The notes under the pieces were generated by a model, which was given only the letters and a program-made list of their open reading frames with translations, was not told the origin of the DNA and searched no databases. Of a stretch of DNA of 64,000 nt, positions 21,839 through 34,900 are shown piece by piece; position 1 is the stretch's first letter, and the number at the start of each line of letters is the position of its first letter. The stretch lies in the NCBI RefSeq assembly GCF_000208865.1, contig NC_018390.1:3180270-3244269 (forward strand), given 5' to 3'. This DNA is from Neospora caninum Liverpool (lineage: Eukaryota; Apicomplexa; Conoidasida; Eucoccidiorida; Sarcocystidae). Both the position numbers and the translations under genes were made by a program.

Positions 21839-23896
21839 AGACAAACGTGCCTCTCCGTTGCATTTGGCTGGCCTCCTGTTCTGGCGCGGCCTTTTTCTAT
21901 CCCGCTTCGGCCCGTTTGCTCTGTCTCCGTCTCGTCACTTTTCCTCGTTTTTCCCGTTCCCCCTTCCCATCTTCCCTCTCCTGTGCTCCGGTGACGATGC
22001 CTGTGTGCTCTCTGTGGGGCAAATCTTGTGCCGGAAAGAGAAGACCACCGAAGACGCGTCAGGGCATCTCCATCTGTCGAGGTGAACACACGCAGCGCCA
22101 AAATCACAACCCGTTGTGAGGAAGACGCGCACGCATGCAAGGGAGCGGAAAGGACTGTTTACCGGGTGTGGTTTCCTTCAGTTATTGGTGCCGTCGCTGC
22201 ATGTGAGAACACCGTGCAAGGAGGATTTTCTGTAGTTCTTCGCTTTTCTCTGCCGCCGGTATCCTTCCTCCAGCTTCTTCGTTCCTCATTGCCCCTGAGA
22301 CAGAAAAAGACAAGCTGTACACCTGCGACAGCTGATGACCGCAACTCAAATCCTCCCTGTTTTGTTTTTCATTCTCCCTCTGCGCCGTCTCTGCTTCCGC
22401 ACGCGCGCCAATATATCTCTACAAACACATGTGCATGTGTAAGCGGGTGTAGATGCACATGGACGTGTGGGTACATACGCGTATGCAAGTACGGGCATGC
22501 GGATACCTAGACCTGTATGATGTGCCTCTACGGTGGTATCTGCAAATAAGTGATTTTCGGAGCGTGTGCAAGAACACTGACTGGAGTGTGGAGTATAGAA
22601 AAAGGTGATGTGTTGTGTCTTTGGTCGAGTTTTGCGTCATTGGCGAATCTAAGAATCGGCCTCGCGAAAGTCGAGAAGCGAGACACAGATGCAGCAAGCA
22701 GAGCGTGAATAGAGGGGATTCCGCACGCAGCGTTCGCGCACATCCACCCTGGCGTCGCCTGGAGAGGCGCCACGGTGCACGATTCAGACAACGCGTGGTC
22801 CAAGAGAAGATTCTATACAACACTACATAATGGAAAAGAGAAATGGTAAGGTGCCAGTGTGGACTCTGGTCTCGGCGCTTTTCAAGGGTGGTGTCCGACC
22901 TTCCAGCTAAACGCCGATCGATGCGCCCGCCGCTTCAACAGAAGGATCGGCAGGCGCGGGTCGTGGCGGGGTTTTTTTGCCGAGTCTCAGCGAGCTAAAC
23001 CCGTGAAAACGCGGAGCGCGTCGCGTGCAAGAAAAACTCGAAAAACAGGCTTGCCGAGTCCTGCAGTCACGCCTCCCCGTTTCCATGCCTGTTGAGGCAA
23101 AAAGTTCTACGTCCAAATGAAAGAGGTTCTACGTCCAAATGAAAGAGGTTCTACGTCCACAGGATGGATTTAGACGCTGTGCCCAGCCAGTCACGCGTGG
23201 TGTAAACTCTGCCTTCAAGCGACTGGATAGAGGCAGACCCTGAGATGGACTGTTTTTCGTGAAGCTTGAGAGTGCAGAAGTAGAACACCTATCGCGTGGG
23301 CGAGTGCTGCAGTGTGCGCGTCTGTGAGAAAGGCACCTTTTCAGCCCCTATGTGCCACGAGTGCATGTGAAAACGCAAATGGAGCAGCTGTCTTGCAATA
23401 AAGATCTGAGCGCAGTTTTCAACAAGCAGTCGCCGATACTGGCCTCAAGGCTTCGATATTCGTTCCGCTGGGGACGTGAGCCGGTCTCCCGATTTTTTGG
23501 CACCGACGCGCTTTGCTAAACAACAAAGCAAGCAGCCTCGAGTTCCATCCACGGCGTGTGTTCGCCTCAGACGCAAGTCAAAGAAAAACCTGGGGGCATT
23601 TCAGTGAAGAGATTCTTGCCCCGAAGGCACAAGTTGGAAACGAGAGATCGCGAGGCAGGGAGGGGCCATGCACACGCAGGTCGGCACGAAGCGAGGTCGG
23701 TGTGCATGCACAGGGGCTTCGAGGGACGCTGTCGGGAACAGGATTTTTCTGAAAAGAGAAAGGCGTGCACATGCGTGCGCAGGAGCCTCTCCCAAGAAAC
23801 TGCGTTTCGACCGTTGTCTCTCAAGATACCCCGACAAAGGCGGAGAGGCCGTACAACCGCTCCTGTGCTTCTGTCATTCACGCTGCAGACGAAAAC
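21839..23896. other. Convergent intergenic region, no gene seen
   Basis: This lies between the 3' end of TFIIF-alpha (+) and the 3' end of the next gene (-), so it holds both 3' untranslated regions. A short minisatellite is at 23104-23159. Open frames here lack protein-like composition and none joins convincingly to splice sites. Confidence 0.5.
23104..23159. repeat. 22-bp minisatellite, 2.5 copies
   Basis: The unit GTTCTACGTCCAAATGAAAG plus AG (22 bp) occurs at 23104-23125 and 23126-23147, followed by a partial third copy GTTCTACGTCCA to 23159. The copies are identical. Confidence 0.92.
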
Positions 23897-26800
23897 CTAC
23901 TCACGGGAAGAGAAACCTTCAGAGGACCCGAAGATGCCGCCCGCTTTCGATACTGGCTGCGTTGTCTCTCCTTCGGCCTCTTCCGAAAAATCCAAAAATT
24001 CGTCGCCGCCAACGGATATTTTGCTCTCTGAAAGCACGTCAGCGCACACAGGGACAAGCAGGCGCCTGGCCAAGTCCGGACGACGTATATACATACGCTC
24101 CGACGCGTGTGTGGTGTGCGTCAACAAAATAGACAATTTCACGCAGACACCCGTATATATGCACACGCATGCATAGATGTGGATAGGTATGGGTTCTGAA
24201 TCGCACTGTGTTGTAGATGCTTCGACTGCATGCATGCTCGGAAGGACGTACGGCCGGTCCTGCCTGTCAGGTTGACAGATACCGTCGCGAGCACTCCTGC
24301 AGAGAACACGAGAGAGATGCGCCGATGTCGCCTTTCGCGAGTCCCTCAGTCGCACAGACAAGACCGTCCCGCGTTCGCGCATGCGTTTCCTCGGCGCCAA
24401 CTCGAGACTTGCACGGTTGGGTATCAAACCGGGAGGCACAATCCGTCTTCTCGGTGCACAGAGTTCGAAAACGGCCTTTGGTCTTACGCTCCTTGACGAA
24501 TCTGTAGAGTTTGCGAGTGCCTTTGTACGCCTGTTCGAGGAGCAGGAACGTTGGGCCGAAGATGTAGACCACTATCACCGAGTAATAGGCTGCGGTGTAG
24601 GTGTCTTCTAGCTCGTGCATGTCGGCAAAGAAGGGCGTTTGGTTTTTCCACTGGGGAATCTGTTTGAAGTACTTGACGACTTGGCTGTACGCGGAGTCAG
24701 TCGAGACCACGAGGATGTTCCACGTCGCTTTCTTGGCCAACGAGGGAGGGAATTCCGCCAGCAATTTCTGCTCCAGTTCCTTCGCGTCCGTGCGCAGCTT
24801 CTTCTCCGCGCGAGAACGGCCAAACAGAATGAACGTCCACCAATCGCGGTCTTTCCACTCCTGATAGAAATCAAAATCAAGTGCATGCACGTCGCACACA
24901 AATATGGACACTCGCAAAAAGGGACATGAACGGACACATCAGCAGTCAGGGGTACGTCAAGAAGTTCGGACAAGCAGGCAGAGACACGCAGTCTCCTGGA
25001 TTTTCGCACGAGTACTCTCTCCGAAACGGTTTTGCCTTGTGTGCTTCTTCGGGAAAAGAGAGAAGGGAGCGGAGGGGAGAGTTGCGTATTAGATTCGCAT
25101 GCATGTAAAAAAAAACAGGGCTCTTCGGGGACGCCTTCTGTGTATCGGCGGTTCCCTCTCGCAATCTATCTTCCTCTGCCTCCCCTGCCCGATGTCTCTC
25201 TCCCGTTCTCCTTTTCCGTCAGGATGTTCGGATGTATGGAAACAGATTCTTTGCCAGCAGGTGCGGCGAGGAGAGGTTGCTGTCTCTCTCTCGGACCAGA
25301 GAAGGACATCTCAAAGGCAGCCCTTTTCGCCGACTGCCAAACGGTTGGATGCGACTGAAAAAAGGTCGGGAAATGTTTGTCCTTGCAAAACAATCGCGCA
25401 GAGAAGGCTCGGTCTCAGTATTCGCTTGCTGCCGGTTTGCCTCCTGCATGCGTCCTTCTCTCTTCAGTATTGCTGGTCGCGTGGAACTGCGCAGGAGGCT
25501 CCGCGCATGTTAATCTGTTCTTCCGTGTCAGGCCTGAATCGCGCCACCGTTCACTGCCCCCAGGCGAGGCCGAACGAGCAGACGCAGCGGACCTAACGAC
25601 GAGAAGCACGAGCGAAGGCGGAGTTTTCGGAAGCCGAAAAAGCGGGTCGCGGGAAACAGGAACTGACCTGTTTCGGTTCGGGTCTCGCGAAAGGCGACTT
25701 GGTCCACATGAGGAGATAATGGTGGGTTTTGAGGGCCATGAATCGCGGACTGTCTTCGTAGAAAGTCTTGTAGAACGTCGGCGCGAGGGCTTTCTCGCGT
25801 TCTTCGTGTTCTTCTTCTCCGTCCTTCGGAGGCGCGGCAGTTCCCGTTCGCTGAACTTTGATCATCACCGTTCTGCCGAGCATGACACTCCCCAGGAGCT
25901 TGTAGAGCTCCACAGGCAGCCAAAAGAGCCTCTCGGCTAAGGAACTGATGTCCGAAAGCTTCGAGCGGCCCACGCAAAAGTGGGGCGTCTCGAGGAGAAG
26001 CATGCGCTGAATGAGAGGCACGTAGGCTCCACACGCAACGCTCGCGACGAGTGCCTCGTCGATGGCGTCCATTTTGCCTTGCTTCAGGAGCGCCTCTCGG
26101 CTGTGCTTCTGCAGGATCTTGCTGTAGTCCAAATACCCCAGAGGAAGCAACACAATATCCGGCTCAAAGCCCGAAAAGTCTTTTACCAGGCTCGAGGCTG
26201 ACTGAGGCCCAAACACCTTGTCTTCGTCCACGCTCGTCACACAAAGGTTCACCTTTTTGTTGTGAAACGGAAACGAGAAGCGACAAGACGCCGCGGCAGC
26301 AGGGGGAGAAGAAGAGGAAGAGGAGGCAGAAGAGGAGGAAGAAGAGGATGAAGAAGAGGAAGGAGGGACGGGGGGAGGGGAAGAAGAGGCAGTCGTCGAA
26401 GCCCGAGGCGAGGCCGAGGGAGGATGTAGGGCAGAGGGCGAGGTGAGAGAAGAGGACGAAACAAATGAGTGGAGACAGCGAGAGAGCGGAAGAAAAGAGA
26501 GACGAGGGTCGGTGCTACATACAACGGACGGCATGCCGAGCATTTTGTTTCGGGGTCCACGACTGGAACTGCTGGAGAGAGAAGAAAACACAGGCGGGAA
26601 GCGAGCAGAAGCTAGCGAGAGGAAGGAAGAAATAGGGAAAGAGGAAGGAACAGCAAGCGAAGCATGCGAAGGAAACGCTCCGTTGACAGCGGCCGGTGGG
26701 GATAGGGAAACATCGGCAAGGGATGCATCGATCGCTTCAGCTCTTTGTCTCTCGTTTCCCAGTTTCTGTTCCCCTCTTGTATTCTCGGTCTTCCACGACT

Positions 26801-27011
26801 CCGGCCCCCTGATTGAAAAGCACGAATATGCCCGCCTCCATCCTTCCGTTGTCTCCTTCGCCGCCGGTCGCGTTTCCTCCGGAGACCCACAGCGCGGTGG
26901 TCGCCTCCGCGTTGGCCGCGGCCAGAGAGCGCGAGACTTCGGGGAGGGACGAAGAGACAAAGGGGCGCACGGCGAAGAACGGAGAAGCGTGCGGACAGTC
27001 GGTGGCCCCAT
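23897..27011 (-). CDS. Hypothetical three-exon protein, possibly TraB-like
   Basis: Exons 27011-25668, 24860-24488 and 24027-23897 join in phase (0, then 1) at good donors and acceptors, giving 615 residues. Residues 1-250 are Ser/Pro/Ala-rich with a long serine run, then the composition becomes globular from VNLCVTSVDEDKVFG onward. The order of elements resembles a TraB/PrgY fold: a strand and helix, then FEPDIVLLPLGYLDY, a helix-rich middle (KLSDISSLAERLFWLPVELY), DSPRFMALKTHHYLL, then WNILVVSTDSAYSQVVKYF. The usual TraB histidine and glutamate motifs are absent, so this is only a suggestion. A hydrophobic segment (YYSVIVVYIFGPTFLLLEQ) near the C-terminus could be a membrane anchor, followed by an acidic tail ending GFSSRE. 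The start could be downstream (MLGMPSVVC at about 26544). It is convergent with TFIIF-alpha. Confidence 0.7.
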
Positions 27012-28260
27012 TCTTCGTTTCTCGTAGAGATCGGGACACGCTATGGGCCGCCCTCGGTTCCGTTCTTCTATTCACTCTTGGTGGTACAACAGGAGCCGTT
27101 TTGGGTAACGCAGGTATCACCAAAAGACAGCTTGAGGCGGCAGGTACTTTGGGGCCACGAAAGCGTATCGCCGTGGAGAGACGACACTGGGAGAAGGGAA
27201 AGGAGCAATGAGAGAGAAAAAGGGACACACGAAGCGGGGGCGAGAGGGGAAATGCGCCTCTTGAATCGGCAGAACTGGTTTGAAGGCGAAGACGAATGGC
27301 AGCAGAAATTCACAACGATAGGACGACAGACAGGGTTACAAAGGAGACAAAAGCACGCGCTACGATCTTGCTTCAGACGAGAAAGAAAGATGAGACATCG
27401 ACGGTAGGGGCGACCCGTACACGCACGGGAAAAGAAATTTCTCTCGCTGCGAACAACGCGGGTAAAGTGTGTCGCAGGACCGGGAGGCGGAAAGAGCAGA
27501 ACTTCGTTCTACAGAGATACAACGTGTGTTTATTTGCTGCCAACACGAGAGCATTTCCGAATCGACGGAACTGCGTGAAGAGAAAAGCTGCTGAAACCCG
27601 AGAGTGCATGCATCCACATGCGGCGTTGGATGAGGAACCTGGAAAACGAAGGCTAGATCGACACACAGGGACCCAAATTTTCTCATCCTCTCATCAAAGT
27701 CTTTTCTTATTCAACGGATAAAAGCCTGAAAGCCTATGAAAATGTGTTTCTCTGACTTTGCCGCTGCAACTTCGCCGGGAGGTCCAGGACGCGAAGCCGC
27801 TGTCCTGCTGCATGCGCGAGACAAAACGTGGACTTTCAGATGGAAAATGGAGAGGAGCAACACAATTTCCTGTCCAAAAGACGAGCCGTAAGCCGCGTCC
27901 TTTTGAACGAAGAAACAATACGCGAATCAAAACAGCGGAAGCTTGAACCTGAAGGCGCAAACGCCAGCGGAGAAGGCATAGGGTCACGGACCCCGCGGGA
28001 ATCTGTGTGTGTGTGTAGGTGCCAGCGTGATCCGTTTTAAAAAGGTCACACAAGTGTAGAATTGTGAGAAGACAAACTTCCCGGAAAGCGTAGTCCTCCA
28101 GTCCGCCATTTTGAGAACCGCTTTGTGACGAGAAAGCTCCAAACTGCCCGCGCGTGAAACGGCAGTGTGTAGAACGTTTGGGTGACACGACCAGCACCTG
28201 TCGTGGAAAGAACGACTAAAAGTCCTGCTTGGAGTCATTGGTGTCAAATGGAAAACTCAA
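27012..28260. other. Intergenic region, no gene seen
   Basis: Probable promoter and 5' untranslated region of the minus-strand gene ending at 23897. Short open frames exist on both strands without conserved features. Confidence 0.4.
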
Positions 28261-29125
28261 ATGAATCAAAGACATGAAAGAGTGACGAACAAGAGGGGAA
28301 ACACGACTTCAGCAATACATGACGCCACCGGGGGACGCGGTTTCCATTTTGCGAACTGTCACGCTCAGAATTGCAGAGCTGCCGAGCCGCAAAAGCTCTC
28401 CATGGCATATAGTGGAGTTCAGCGCGATACAACATTTATAATCGTCACTGTCATGGAGGGAAAGAGTAGCTGGCATCACGTTGACCCGATGCAACGAGGA
28501 GAGTTGTCACAGTGGTGTTCAAATGTAACATCGGCACGACCTCGCTTCCCATCCACAGCACGATCATGTCCAGAAAGCGAGATTCGTGAACGGAGGCGTT
28601 TCATCATGCTGTTTTCCCACGCTCACAGCTCTAACCCCAACGAAGGTCCAGCTGACGTAAGGTTTGTCAGACGTTTGCGGAGCGTTGCCGGTAAGTTGCA
28701 CGTCCTAGCTCCGTGGGAAACGGGAAAATGGGGGGACGCGAATGTGTTTCGAGTCTCGATCTTAAGGTGAGCTCTGTCGCTGTATCGGATGGAACCTGGG
28801 AACAACGAGGCAGTTCTGGCTAGGAGTGTTGTATCCTTGACCGTTCCTTTGTCGACACGGCAGCAGCAGCCTGAGATTCCGTCTGCGCCTCTGCTACAAA
28901 GGGCTGCGCGCTCAGGTGCCAGAGAGCGTTGAACGATCAGAAGTGTGTGATAAACGGATGTTTAATGGAGCTCCGTGGTTGCCAACAGCGAATCGGAGGG
29001 GAAAACAAGGGGGAGGAATGAGGGGAACTGCAGGGCGTACCGCGTCTGCTCTCGCATCCCACCTTCATCTGCATGGACTTCCCACTGTCCTCACGGAACC
29101 GTCTCTCAACGGTCTGAAGCTGTAA
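28261..29125 (+). CDS. Hypothetical two-exon protein (candidate)
   Basis: An ATG-initiated frame at 28261-28766 ends at a strong donor (AAG then GTGAGC) in phase 2. An exon beginning at 28870, after a run of CAG acceptors, restores the frame and stays open to TAA at 29123-29125, giving about 253 residues. Segments such as TTFIIVTVMEGKSSWHHVDP and LRFRLRLCYKGLRAQVPESV look like protein rather than repeat. No signal peptide, membrane segment or known domain was recognised. The surrounding region is gene-poor with moderate GC content, so long open frames arise by chance more easily. The model rests on phase compatibility only. Confidence 0.3.
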
Positions 29126-30712
29126 AAGAAGCCCCGGAAGCTTCAGTCATGCAATGTACATCCAGTTTCACTCTTGTAGCTTGGTCGTCACTTTCATACG
29201 CCGCCGTTTTTTCGGAGGAGTCTCACCAACTTCCTCCCGAGAGCCACTGACGCAGGGATCTCACGGAATGCGCGGGGCCTCCTCGTTAAACGTTCAGAAC
29301 AGCCCGCAAAATATGGTATGATCTTGTCTTCAAGCACTGCCACACTGCCACGGAGCAGGCAGCCATCGACTTCAAGTGGGTGCTGTGCGGCGTGATGCCG
29401 TTGACTCTCCTGTCTTTGCAGAGGCTATGGATCAGACTAACCGTTTCAGGTGTTCTGCAGCGATATACGGAGAACACGTTTTTGGGGAACTCAGGATGTA
29501 TCCTGGGAAGGCTGGACCCTCGAGGCTCGTCCACTCCTCGCGTTCAGTCGGTACAGTGGCAGGTTGCATGAGAGTGGCCTTCGAAACATATTCAAGTTGG
29601 CTACGCATATTCTGATGCTTCTCGTCGGACTAACGAGATATCGTGCCTTTTTCAAAAGCCGTTCTCTTTCTGCTGCTGTTCTCATCCTTGCACAGGCGTC
29701 CCCCTTGGTGGCGGTCTCCGCGTGTGTACGTTATTTTAAGTTGGCCAACGCGCGAAACCGTTGTCAATAAACTGTGGTTTTTTCAGGAACCCACCCTACC
29801 CGCACTGACGTGCGGCCAGCCTTGTTTATCGTTCCAGCAGCCTGCGCCTTCGTGCGGGAGGCTCCACACATTTGTTTTCGTCCAAGGAATCCTGTGGGAT
29901 TTTCCGCGAGACCAGTATTTGTGGCGTGTATTCGCGACACCCGAAAGATCTGGTCGCAAAAATGTGTGTGTCCAACCGGCCTGGCTGTTGAGGAGCTGTC
30001 GACTTTTTCAAATGTTTGTGCCACCCAATTCTCGTACACGTGTTTTTTGCGCTAAACAAATGTGCACACGTCCTTTCGCGTCTACAGCCGACAGCAACAA
30101 GGGTTAAAGGCACCCCAGAGGTTCTTACCGTCCGTTGTTGTCGGCGGCGCCCGGTGAAGCCCCTTTGTTTTCTCTGTTCCATCAAGGCGGTTCTTCCTGC
30201 CTGGCACCCCGGCGTCTATGCATGTCTGAGCGGTTGGCAGTTTTACGATAAATCGGTACGCGCCGCGCGCACGGAGGCGAGAGGGATTGTGTTTGGATGC
30301 TGCTTCGCGCGGGTCTGGGAACCGCGAGGCGAGCATCGCAGCCTAGGAGCCAGCTCGGGTGAACCGTACGCGTGCCGCACGTCCCCGAAAATTCTAGGAA
30401 AGGGTCTGGAACAGTTCCGGGTTATCTCGGTGGGTTGTCGCGCAGCGAGTGGCGCTGGATGCAGATCTCTCGGCTTTTAAAAAAAAGCTCTGTATTTTTT
30501 TTTCAAACATCCCTTCTCCTGAGGCTTGTTGAATATTGCCGCACGGCGCGCGCGCATCCGCGCGTGTACTGTCTTCCAAAGTCTTGCTGGTTCTGCTGGG
30601 TCGCTGCAAATCCTGCTGCTGGCGAGCTCCCTTCTACGCCTGTGGTGTCGCGTTTCTGTCGGCAGGTGCGCACAGTTCGCCTTCGGCCGGGCACTCTCTG
30701 TTCTGGATAAAA
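29126..30712. other. Open but unassigned interval
   Basis: Several + strand frames are open here. An exon-like piece follows a very good acceptor (cctgtctttgcag at about 29420) and encodes AMDQTNRFRCSAAIYGEHVF before stopping at about 29615. Another open frame runs 29643-30107. They could not be joined into one model and no domain was recognised. Confidence 0.3.
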
Positions 30713-31949
30713 ATGCGCGTCTCTTCAGCCCGACGGCTGCGCCACAGGCCAGCAGAGGCGGGATCATCTGTTACACCCGCCGTTGCAGGAGCGAAGAACC
30801 GTTCCACAAACCGCTTGGTCATCAACAAATCGTCAGCAAACGTTTCGATGGATCGCCAGAAAAACCAAATGAGTGGAACGAAGGCGAACGCGTCCAGCTC
30901 CAACAAGTCTGGCGGCAGCATCGCAAAAAAGGCAAACGCCAAACAACCCGCGACTTCTACACCCAAGAAAACTAGCAAGAAGGCCATCAGTGTAAGGCAA
31001 ACCGTACACATCACCCGACCTGCAACCCTAGTGACCTCACCCACTGAGGTACACGTCTTTTGCAGGTTCCGTCCGATCCGTGGCGAACCATCTGAATCTA
31101 ACACCGCGTGTGTATATACACCAGGGCTACATAGAAGAACACGGTTTTTTCTTTTGTCGAATGGGCCGGCATTCGAGCCTTCGGCGCGTTGGTGGCGGCA
31201 GGATGACCCCGGCAGGCACTGCATGGACAGGGAACTTGCCGTCGACCACTACGGATCTAGAAGGGCGGTGTATGACCGTCCAGGGGGAGGCTTTGATTTC
31301 GTTATGACCAAACAACGTGGCGTCTTGCGGATCCACCGGCGGGAGGGACCTGCGGGCGAAGGGGCCTGGATATTCTTCGATGCGGAGCCACGAAATGTAT
31401 GCGAGGAGCTGACTGCGCGGGTGCACTCGTGGGGGATGAGAGGATAAGGAGAACACGGGCTGCGGCAACACGCAGAGTCTGTCCTGCAGAGGGCTCCGTC
31501 CTTGCTGTATGAAGCTTGCTGCTGATACCCTGACTACCTTTCACCTCGGATTTGCGGCCGTGTGAAAGAATGCGGCCGTTTTTGTGTGTGTCCATTGTCT
31601 TTACAGAAGAAGTCGACCAGAGGAACCTCGAAGGCGGCCAAGCCGTCGAAGGCGTCCCTCGTGAAAGCCATCAAGGCACGCGAAGGCAAGAGCGCCCCTG
31701 GGACGGCAGAGAAGGGAGGAGTGTTCACCAACGAGGTTAACTTTGGTTCTGGAGCAGCCTCGCCTGTCAAATTCCGCGGCTGCGACTGCGTCGCTGCGCT
31801 CGACTGGATCTTCCGCTGGATCTAGCCGTCCGTCTGCTAACTCTCCTGCGACCGCTTCAAAGTACAACGACGCTCGTCGATCGCGAAATGCCGTTCCGGA
31901 GAAACGCTCCGGCGGATTCTTTAGCTGGTTGCGGAGGCTCTGGGGTTGA
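30713..31949 (+). CDS. Lysine/serine/alanine-rich small protein (candidate)
   Basis: Exon 1 is 30713-30991 (93 codons, ATG in an AAAATG context, donor GTAAGG). Exon 2 starts at 31607 after TTTACAG, in phase 0. The protein is strongly basic: KKANAKQPATSTPKKTSKK in exon 1 and SKAAKPSKASLVKAIKAREG in exon 2, a composition like histone H1-type or other nucleic-acid-binding tails. Reading straight on, exon 2 stops at 31825. The other frame from about 31758 is more protein-like (SSAGSSRPSANSPATASKYN) and ends with EKRSGGFFSWLRRLWG before a stop at 31949. Reaching it needs a 22-nt gap (31736-31757), an intron of about 97 nt (31661-31757), or a frameshift. Function unknown. Confidence 0.4.
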
Positions 31950-34900
31950 GAGGAACGAAACGGCATGATCGTCGGCCTCGACAGGCCGGTTGTGTCTTTC
32001 GAACAGTGCCAACCCCCTTCACCATCTCTAGGTAGAGAACATGGTTTCTAGTGCGGTGGTTGCTCAGCCAGAGAGACGAGCACTCGGGGCGACTGCGTCT
32101 TTCCGTTCCATTTTCGCCCGGACGGTGTTCGTTCGAGGGACGGGAAAGTGTGTGTATACGCAGAAGCGCGTTGTCTTAACATCTTGGAAAAGCTCTTGTC
32201 AAACTATTTGAAGACGTTAATACTCAAATTGGGAAGCCGATGTGCTGCAGACTGAAGCACGCTGGTGAGGCGCATTCGGGGTTTCTGGCGAGGGGACCCC
32301 TAGAGGCCATACCGGGACGAATGACCCATGCCGGGCAACATGCTGGCGGCTGTTGTTTCACCGTGTGGGACTGTCTCAAAACGCATGCACCTGCATTTTA
32401 ATCGTTTTCGCCCGTTTTCCGCCGTTCTGCAGCCTTGTGAAAAGCACGTCCTTTTCTTTGGCTTCGTTTGCGTTCTGCGTATTCGTGCCAATGCACGTCG
32501 TTAAAAGCTAGTATTTCTTCACAGTTTAAGATACTCGGACTCTGGTGAACTGTCGTTACACTCTCCTTCAAACGGACTTTGCACAGTGGTACGCGAAAGG
32601 GGACCACTCTAGGAGTAAAGATCCTGCGAACCGTGCAATTTTTCGACGCCCGGCACTCGGCGAGCTACGGCTGCAGTGAGAGCAGTGGCTGCGTAATAGC
32701 GTCATCTGTTAGTGCTGCGCAGCCCCAGAAAGGAGTACCTAAACTTGTCGAGATGTGTGCGACGACCACCTTACACATTGATAGGTGATCCCGCTCCAGA
32801 GGTTGACTGGGTTCTCCCTGGATACGCACGCGCTGGAGAGGAGTAACTGTCCACTTGTATCAGTTGCTTAAAGTGCTGCAGTGCACCCACATACGGCCAG
32901 TTGGTGCAGGCACGGCTACAGTGCCGAATGTCATGGACGCACATAAGCCATAAGATGGTTTTCGCACACTACAGTCGGTGCGGCGACCCGAGATGAGGCA
33001 AACTCCCATGAGTGAACAGGAGTCGCGCAGTTGGCCTGTTTGCACTTGGCGAAGAGGAGTCGTTTGGCGTGGCAGAAACCGATACGGAGAAAGCCACAGA
33101 ATCGCAAGCGGACGGGAAGCCCAGGCCATCAGCCTTCAGAAAAGTATTGTTCGTGTGGTGTCTTTTATTTCAATCTGGTTTCTTGAAGCGCCTCGGTCCT
33201 CGCGAATCGCGGTCTACGGTCAAAGGGCGAACTGACGTACCTTTCCTGTAGCCGCCACTCGGGGGGAAAGCTTGGAGTACCAGCTGTTAAAAAATCATCC
33301 TGCCTGAGACCCAAACAGGATCAGCGTCTACCGAAGGGAGGTTCTCTTGTGGACAAAGCACTATGTGCCGGTAGCCCGGTTTCGTGTCCCTGACTGGGGA
33401 GTCACGCGCTTCTCGCACTGCGAGGTGACGGTGTGCGTCGGCGGCCTGTAAGATCCTATGAGAGTAGACGAGGGAAAGTGACCGTCCTGGCACAATACAT
33501 CGTCTAGCTATGGTCTTCATGTTCTCAATGCCGGCTTTGTACGCTAAGCTGATGACTATTGAGGAAACGGAACCTACTGAACACTACGTAGTAATGAAAG
33601 AAAGATAATCAGGGCACGTCAGTTCAACGCGAGCGCACTGCGTTTAGAAAGGGCCCTCCGCTCATGACTTTGTATTTCTGATGCGGGAGGCACGCAGTGT
33701 GACCGTGTTTTAGAAATACCCGAGAGTGGCTGTTCCCGGGCGAGATTTCCGTGGTGTCTGTATGCATGCGGTATGCGCAGAACACTTTGAGCCTGTTACG
33801 AAATACCGACTCCAGATACAGACTTGTTTTTGTTGGGACCCTGTAAAACGCATTATGAGATGATGTGCTGTCTGTGGCATTTTCACGGCGTCTGAGCAAG
33901 CCCCCAGAAACGCTCTTCGATTCCCTCAAGGCTTCGCTCGGTTTCCCGCAGCTGAGCTGGGTCGGTTTTTTCCTGCCGATGAGTAAGGCTCCACAGAGGT
34001 CAGGACGCAGGCGTTTTCCTTGCGGGGATGATCGTCAGTGGCACAAACGGCGGAGCAGCTCGATGTTCGCTGCTTTGGCGGTACATAGGGGAGTTGCCGC
34101 TGAGGAATACCGGCGCACGTTCAACTCACTTCGGGAACGCGGACTCCTCCCCCCAACCCCCTTTTCCGAGAAACGCGCTACCACCTTTTCGGGGGGGGCA
34201 TCGCCTCTGCCGAAACCCTGGAGGCTAACTCCAGAACTCTCCACGAAACTGGCTTTATTTTGCCTTCGATTCGCGGTTTTCCGCAAGAGACTGTGTGATT
34301 CCGCGCAGCTGTCTAAACTGCAGCCGCCTCTCGCGGGGGGAATACACACGGTCTCCCGCTCGCCGCGGACCGAAATTTACACAGGACAAGAGCCAGCACC
34401 GAGAAGAGGCCCGCCGTCTTCGTCCTACACCGTTCAATCTTAACTCTTTCCGTACCCGCCTTCGTTCCGTGGGACAAACGCGCGCTTCGCGGTTTGTGTT
34501 TGGCGCGGGATCTGCGGCGTTTGTTCGTCTCTTCGAGAAAACGCTTCTGACGCGCTCCCTTGCGAACAGAGAGAGTCGATCGCCCCGCCGACCAGCCCTC
34601 TTCCGCGATCTTTTTCATTCCCTCGACGCCTCGACGCACGCTCGAACTATCAATAAGGCGCCGCTGCGTGAAGACTTGCGGAGTCTTCACACTTCAGGCA
34701 GAAGCAGAGCTCAACCCTGGCTGTTGCCTCCCACCTCTGTCTGCTCGAGGACGGAGGGGTTGAGAAGACCAGTAGGGCGAGAAGCAACAGGGAGAGGATG
34801 GCACGACAAAACAGTTGCTGATGTTTTGGCGGACCCGCCATCGGCGACAAAACTGGCAAGGGCGTGAACGGCGTCTGGCCACCCGAGTCGCGTTCTGGAC

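Noticed and set aside
21839..22510. Continuation of TFIIF-alpha beyond 21838
   Set aside because: The winged-helix C-terminus ends naturally at FIILKPEYRM followed by TGA; downstream frames have no protein-like content.
26249..26560. Leu/Pro-rich frame in the Ser-rich exon at 26.3 kb
   Set aside because: It is an alternative frame of an AGG/GAA-type low-complexity run within the real minus-strand exon.
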